Assembly (NCBI RefSeq): GCF_002153655.1
Contig: NZ_JOPJ01000003.1
Location: 1 to 64,000 of the forward strand
Direction: 5' to 3'
Length of the DNA stretch: 64,000 nucleotides
DNA from: Acetobacter okinawensis
Lineage (GTDB): Bacteria; Pseudomonadota; Alphaproteobacteria; Acetobacterales; Acetobacteraceae
A program made the position numbers and the translations under genes. This document shows, one piece after another, positions 60,735 through 64,000 of this stretch; position 1 is the first letter of the stretch, and each line of letters starts with the position of its first letter. Below the pieces are notes generated by a model. That model ran no database searches, was not told the DNA's origin, and saw only the letters and a program-made list of their open reading frames with translations.

Positions 60735-62044
60735 CATCCTCTCCCTCTTCTTCTCCTCTTCGTCTTGGCATTGCCGGGCTCGGCACGGTTGGCGCGGGCG
60801 TTATTACACTGTTGCGCGCCAATGCGGACCTGCTGAGCGCACGCGCTGGCCGTCCTTTGGAGGTTGTGGCCGTCAGCGCGCGTGAGCGCACGCGCGACCG
60901 TGGGGTGGATGTGTCCGCCCTGCGCTGGTACGACAACGCAACCGATCTGGTAAACGACCCGGACGTGGACGTGGTGGTGGAGCTGATTGGCGGGGCAGAA
61001 GGCACGGCCCGCGCACTGGTGGAAGCCGCCCTTGCCGCAGGCAAGCCGGTGGTTACGGCCAACAAGGCGCTGTTGGCCCTGCATGGTTCCACCCTTGCCC
61101 GCCTGAGTGCGGACAACAACGCCCCCCTGCTGTTTGAAGCAGCGGTTGCTGGCGGCATTCCCGCCATTAAAACCGTGCGAGAAGGGCTGGCGGCAGACCG
61201 TCTGCTGCGCGTTGGCGGTATTCTCAACGGCACCTGCAACTACATCCTCACCGTCATGCGCGAGACGGGCAAGGACTTTGCAACCGTGCTCAAGGACGCG
61301 CAGGACCTTGGCTATGCAGAGGCCGACCCCTCCACCGATGTGGACGGGCTGGACGCCGCCCACAAGCTGACCATTCTGGCAGGTCTTGCCTTTGGCCAGC
61401 CCGTGGCGTTTGACAGCGTGCATGTGGAAGGCATCCGCAGCATTGGCGCTGTGGACCAGAGCTTTGCCCGCGCTCTTGGCTACCGCATCAAACTGCTCGG
61501 CCTTGCCAGCATGACTGACGCCGGGCTGCATGCCCGCGTAACCCCCTGCCTTGTACCCCAGCATGCCCCCCTTGCGCAGGTGGATGGCGTGTTCAACGCC
61601 GTGGTGGCGGAAGGCGAATTTGTCGGCCGGATCATGATCGAGGGACGCGGAGCCGGTGCAGGCCCCACGGCCAGTGCGGTCACGGCGGATCTGGTGGATA
61701 TTGCGCGTGGCAACACCATTGCCGTATGGGGCGTGCAGAGCAGCAGCCAGCCCCCGCTGCGGGCCTGCCCCATCTCCAGTGGTGAAGGGGCATTCTACCT
61801 GCGCCTGATGGTGGAGGACCGCCCCGGCGTTATTGCCGACATTACCGCCATATTGCGTGACTGTGGTGTCTCGCTACGCAGCATGCTCCAGCATCCGGCG
61901 GAAAATGACAGCACGCCTTATGTTCCCCTTGTTCTGGTCACACATCGGACATCCGAGGCGGCCATGCAGGACGCTATCACCCGGATTGACGCCCTGAGTG
62001 TTGTGACAGACTCCACAGTCGTGATCCGGATCGAGGCTGCCTGA
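60731..62044 (+). CDS. hom: Homoserine dehydrogenase
   Basis: NAD(P)H-dependent reduction of aspartate semialdehyde to homoserine, the branch toward threonine and methionine. The 437-residue protein has GIAGLGTVGAG at 13-23, the family segments VTANKALLALHG and GILNGTCNYILT, and a C-terminal ACT domain (RLMVEDRPGVIADITAILRD) that usually gives threonine feedback control. The GTG start overlaps the aminotransferase stop as GTGA, so the two are translationally coupled. thrB is at 1234-2208, 58 kb away. Confidence 0.97.
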   Translation: MTSSPSSSPLRLGIAGLGTVGAGVITLLRANADLLSARAGRPLEVVAVSARERTRDRGVDVSALRWYDNATDLVNDPDVDVVVELIGGAEGTARALVEAALAAGKPVVTANKALLALHGSTLARLSADNNAPLLFEAAVAGGIPAIKTVREGLAADRLLRVGGILNGTCNYILTVMRETGKDFATVLKDAQDLGYAEADPSTDVDGLDAAHKLTILAGLAFGQPVAFDSVHVEGIRSIGAVDQSFARALGYRIKLLGLASMTDAGLHARVTPCLVPQHAPLAQVDGVFNAVVAEGEFVGRIMIEGRGAGAGPTASAVTADLVDIARGNTIAVWGVQSSSQPPLRACPISSGEGAFYLRLMVEDRPGVIADITAILRDCGVSLRSMLQHPAENDSTPYVPLVLVTHRTSEAAMQDAITRIDALSVVTDSTVVIRIEAA

Positions 62045-62107
62045 GACCCCTTGGCCAGCCCCGCTCCACCCTCTGACCGATTGTGCAATTAAGGATCCCG
62101 CTTTCTC

Positions 62108-63106
62108 ATGTCTGATTCCATTGGCCCCTCCCCTTTTGTTGTTTCCGACCGCAATCTGGCTCTTGAGCTGGTACGCGTAACCGAAGCAGCGGCCCTTGCC
62201 TCTGCCCGCTGGACGGGCCGTGGCCGCAAGAACGATGCAGATGGCGCTGCGGTGGAAGCCATGCGCATTGCCTTTGACACCGTGGCCATTGACGGCACCG
62301 TGGTCATTGGTGAGGGCGAAATGGACGAAGCGCCCATGCTCTATATTGGTGAAAAAGTGGGCTCCGGCGGCCCCGCCATGGACATTGCCGTGGACCCGCT
62401 TGAAGGCACAAACCTGTGCGCCAAGGACATGCCAAACGCCATTACCGTGGTGGCACTGGCTGAGCGCGGCAATTTTTTGCACGCACCGGACGTGTACATG
62501 GACAAGATCGTGGTTGGCCCCAACCTGCCCGCAGGCGTTGTGGACCTTGAAAACACAATTGAAACCAACCTGAAGAACCTTGCCAAGGCCCGTGGCAAAA
62601 GCGTGCAGGACCTCCTGCTCTGCACACTCGACCGCGAACGGCACGAGGAAATGATCGCCCGCGCCCGCGCCGCAGGTGCGCGCGTACGCCTGCTGAGCGA
62701 TGGTGACGTAGCCGGCGGCATTGCCGCCTGCCTGGACAGCAGTCAGGTTGATATTTACGTAGGCTCCGGCGGCGCGCCTGAAGGGGTGCTGACGGCTGCT
62801 GCCGTACGCTGCGTAGAAGGCCAGATGCAGGGCCGCCTGCTGTTCGAGGACGACGCACAGCGTGCGCGCGCACAGAAGATGAACCCCGGCAAAAACCCCG
62901 ACCGCAAGCTGGACCTGCACGACATGGCCGCAGGCTCCGTGCTGTTCTCCGCAACAGGCGTAACCACAGGTGCGCTACTGCGCGGCGTGCGGCAGTACCC
63001 GCATCAGGCCGTCACGCACTCGCTGGTCATGCGCTCCAAATCCGGGACCTCCCGCTTTATCGAGGGGCACCACAACTTCAAAACCAAAACATGGACGCCC
63101 CAATAA
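62108..63106 (+). CDS. glpX: Fructose-1,6-bisphosphatase class II
   Basis: Gluconeogenic and pentose-phosphate enzyme hydrolysing fructose 1,6-bisphosphate (some family members also act on sedoheptulose bisphosphate). The 332-residue protein shows the class II signatures GRGRKNDADGAAVEAMR, GEGEMDEAPMLYIGE and VDPLEGTNLCAKDMPNA. Metal ligands are in the DPLEGT loop and the glutamates of the GEGE motif. It follows hom by 63 bases on the same strand. Confidence 0.97.
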   Translation: MSDSIGPSPFVVSDRNLALELVRVTEAAALASARWTGRGRKNDADGAAVEAMRIAFDTVAIDGTVVIGEGEMDEAPMLYIGEKVGSGGPAMDIAVDPLEGTNLCAKDMPNAITVVALAERGNFLHAPDVYMDKIVVGPNLPAGVVDLENTIETNLKNLAKARGKSVQDLLLCTLDRERHEEMIARARAAGARVRLLSDGDVAGGIAACLDSSQVDIYVGSGGAPEGVLTAAAVRCVEGQMQGRLLFEDDAQRARAQKMNPGKNPDRKLDLHDMAAGSVLFSATGVTTGALLRGVRQYPHQAVTHSLVMRSKSGTSRFIEGHHNFKTKTWTPQ

Positions 63107-63124
63107 CAGGCGTTTTTTAACCCC

Positions 63125-64000
63125 ATGCTCCCCACCGCCACACCGCCCGATGCGCAAACACCCAGCCCCGTCCCAACACCCGCTGTGCTCAATGTGGAGC
63201 ACAGCGTAAACGGGCGGCGCTGGTCATGGCGGGAGGGAGCAGACAACCCCGCGACCAACCGGCTGGGGGCCGCACTGGCCCAGCAGCTTGGCATACCCGA
63301 AATTGTGGGCCGTCTGCTGGCCATGCGCGGGGTCAGCCCCGAGCATGCTCCCCACTTTCTGGCGCCATCGCTCCGCGCGCTTATGCCCGACCCCTCCTGC
63401 CTGACCGATATGGACAAGGCTGCGGCCCGCATGGCGCAGGCCGTACAGGCGGGGGAGACCATAGGTGTTTTTGGTGACTATGACGTGGACGGGGCCTGCG
63501 CCAGTGCCGTGCTGGCCGCTTTTTTTGAGCAGCTCGGCTGTTCTGTTCTAACCCATATTCCCGACCGCATGACCGAGGGCTACGGCCCCAACCTGCCCGC
63601 ACTCGAGGCTCTGGTGGCACAAGGGGCCACACTGCTGGTCTGCGTGGACTGTGGCACGGCATCCGCCCCCATTCTCAACCAGTTGGCAGGCAAGGCCGAT
63701 GTGGTGGTGCTCGACCACCATAAGTCCGAGGATGCGCTGCCCGACATTCTGGCAACCGTAAACCCCAACCGGGTGGACTGTACCTCCGGGCTTGGGCATA
63801 TCTGCGCTGCGGCACTGAGCTTTCTGGCAACTGTGGCTACCAGACGCACCTTGCGCCAGAACGGCTTTTTTACCGCCGAACACCCCCAGCCCGACCTGCG
63901 CCCACTGCTGGACCTTGTAGCACTGGCCACGGTGTGTGACGTCATGCCCTTACAGGGGGTCAACCGCCTGTTTGTGGCTGAGGGGCTTAAAATCATGGCG
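63125..64000 (+). CDS. recJ: Single-stranded-DNA exonuclease RecJ, 3' truncated by window edge
   Basis: The frame is open from the ATG at 63125 to the last base, giving 292 residues of a normally about 570-600 residue protein. DHH-family motifs are visible: GDYDVDGACASAV near 118-130, VDCGTASA near 178 and VLDHHKSED near 196, with VALATVCDVMPL further on. RecJ degrades single-stranded DNA 5' to 3' in recombination and repair. The start is 18 bases after glpX, so these two and hom probably share a transcript. Confidence 0.93.
   Translation, partial: MLPTATPPDAQTPSPVPTPAVLNVEHSVNGRRWSWREGADNPATNRLGAALAQQLGIPEIVGRLLAMRGVSPEHAPHFLAPSLRALMPDPSCLTDMDKAAARMAQAVQAGETIGVFGDYDVDGACASAVLAAFFEQLGCSVLTHIPDRMTEGYGPNLPALEALVAQGATLLVCVDCGTASAPILNQLAGKADVVVLDHHKSEDALPDILATVNPNRVDCTSGLGHICAAALSFLATVATRRTLRQNGFFTAEHPQPDLRPLLDLVALATVCDVMPLQGVNRLFVAEGLKIMA

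Overview
This 64 kb window is an ordinary-looking stretch of the chromosome of an acetic acid bacterium (Acetobacteraceae, Alphaproteobacteria; the genus is probably Acetobacter or a close relative). The evidence is the high GC content with strong third-position GC bias, a complete pqqABCDE operon for the cofactor of periplasmic sugar and alcohol dehydrogenases, alphaproteobacterial gene orders (ispH-thrB-rnhA, amidase-rne, infA-maf-RNase G-like-yacG, argS-SPOR-scpA-scpB-tatB-tatC-serS), and an SDR carbonyl reductase of the Lactobacillus-ADH/Acetobacter-CR type. No phage, insertion sequence or CRISPR array is visible.

Layout. 1-7.3 kb: the 3' part of an OmpA-domain protein with an Ala-Pro hexanucleotide repeat; then rnhA-thrB-ispH (minus strand), a small lipoprotein, an ABC1-family kinase-like protein and an M3 oligoendopeptidase. 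7.4-14.6 kb: glutamate synthase with the small subunit gene first (gltD-gltB, TAATG overlap) and an NDUFA9-like atypical SDR. 14.7-23.7 kb: tRNA-Leu(CAG), cell-wall amidase, rne with a long leader, hisG-hisD-infA-maf-RNase E/G paralogue-yacG, tRNA-Phe(GAA). 23.7-29.4 kb: an AT-rich segment next to tRNA-Phe carrying a 1554-residue autotransporter, plus a small membrane protein. 29.5-36.7 kb: RNA methyltransferase, cytochrome c, SDR alcohol dehydrogenase, photolyase, two orphan envelope proteins, tRNA-Arg(CCG), lipoprotein hydrolase, NDUFS6-like zinc finger. 36.8-48.2 kb: a DsbD/ScsB-type reductase, SMR efflux protein, and the long minus-strand cluster dgt-argS-SPOR-scpA-scpB-tatB-tatC-serS. 48.4-54.7 kb: erpA-xth-GNAT, then pqqA, a transcription attenuator, pqqB-C-D-E in overlapping order, and an EamA-type exporter. 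54.7-64 kb: yjdM, YghU-like GST, an uncharacterised diiron carboxylate protein, a ClpP-family protease, a second OmpA-domain lipoprotein with a Gly-Thr hexanucleotide repeat, aminotransferase-hom-glpX and the 5' part of recJ.

How the parts connect. Threonine/homoserine synthesis is split (thrB near 2 kb, hom near 61 kb). Glutamate synthase supplies nitrogen to the aminotransferase. PQQ made by pqqABCDE must reach periplasmic dehydrogenases, so the EamA-type transporter just downstream of pqqE is a candidate for its export. TatBC, the DsbD-like reductase, cytochrome c and the amidase belong to envelope biogenesis and periplasmic redox chemistry. The less explained items are the diiron protein (56.3-57.3 kb), the non-canonical ClpP, the two hexanucleotide-repeat OmpA-domain proteins, the AT-rich autotransporter locus, the inverted repeat before gltD, and a PqqB that appears to lack a metal-site histidine.
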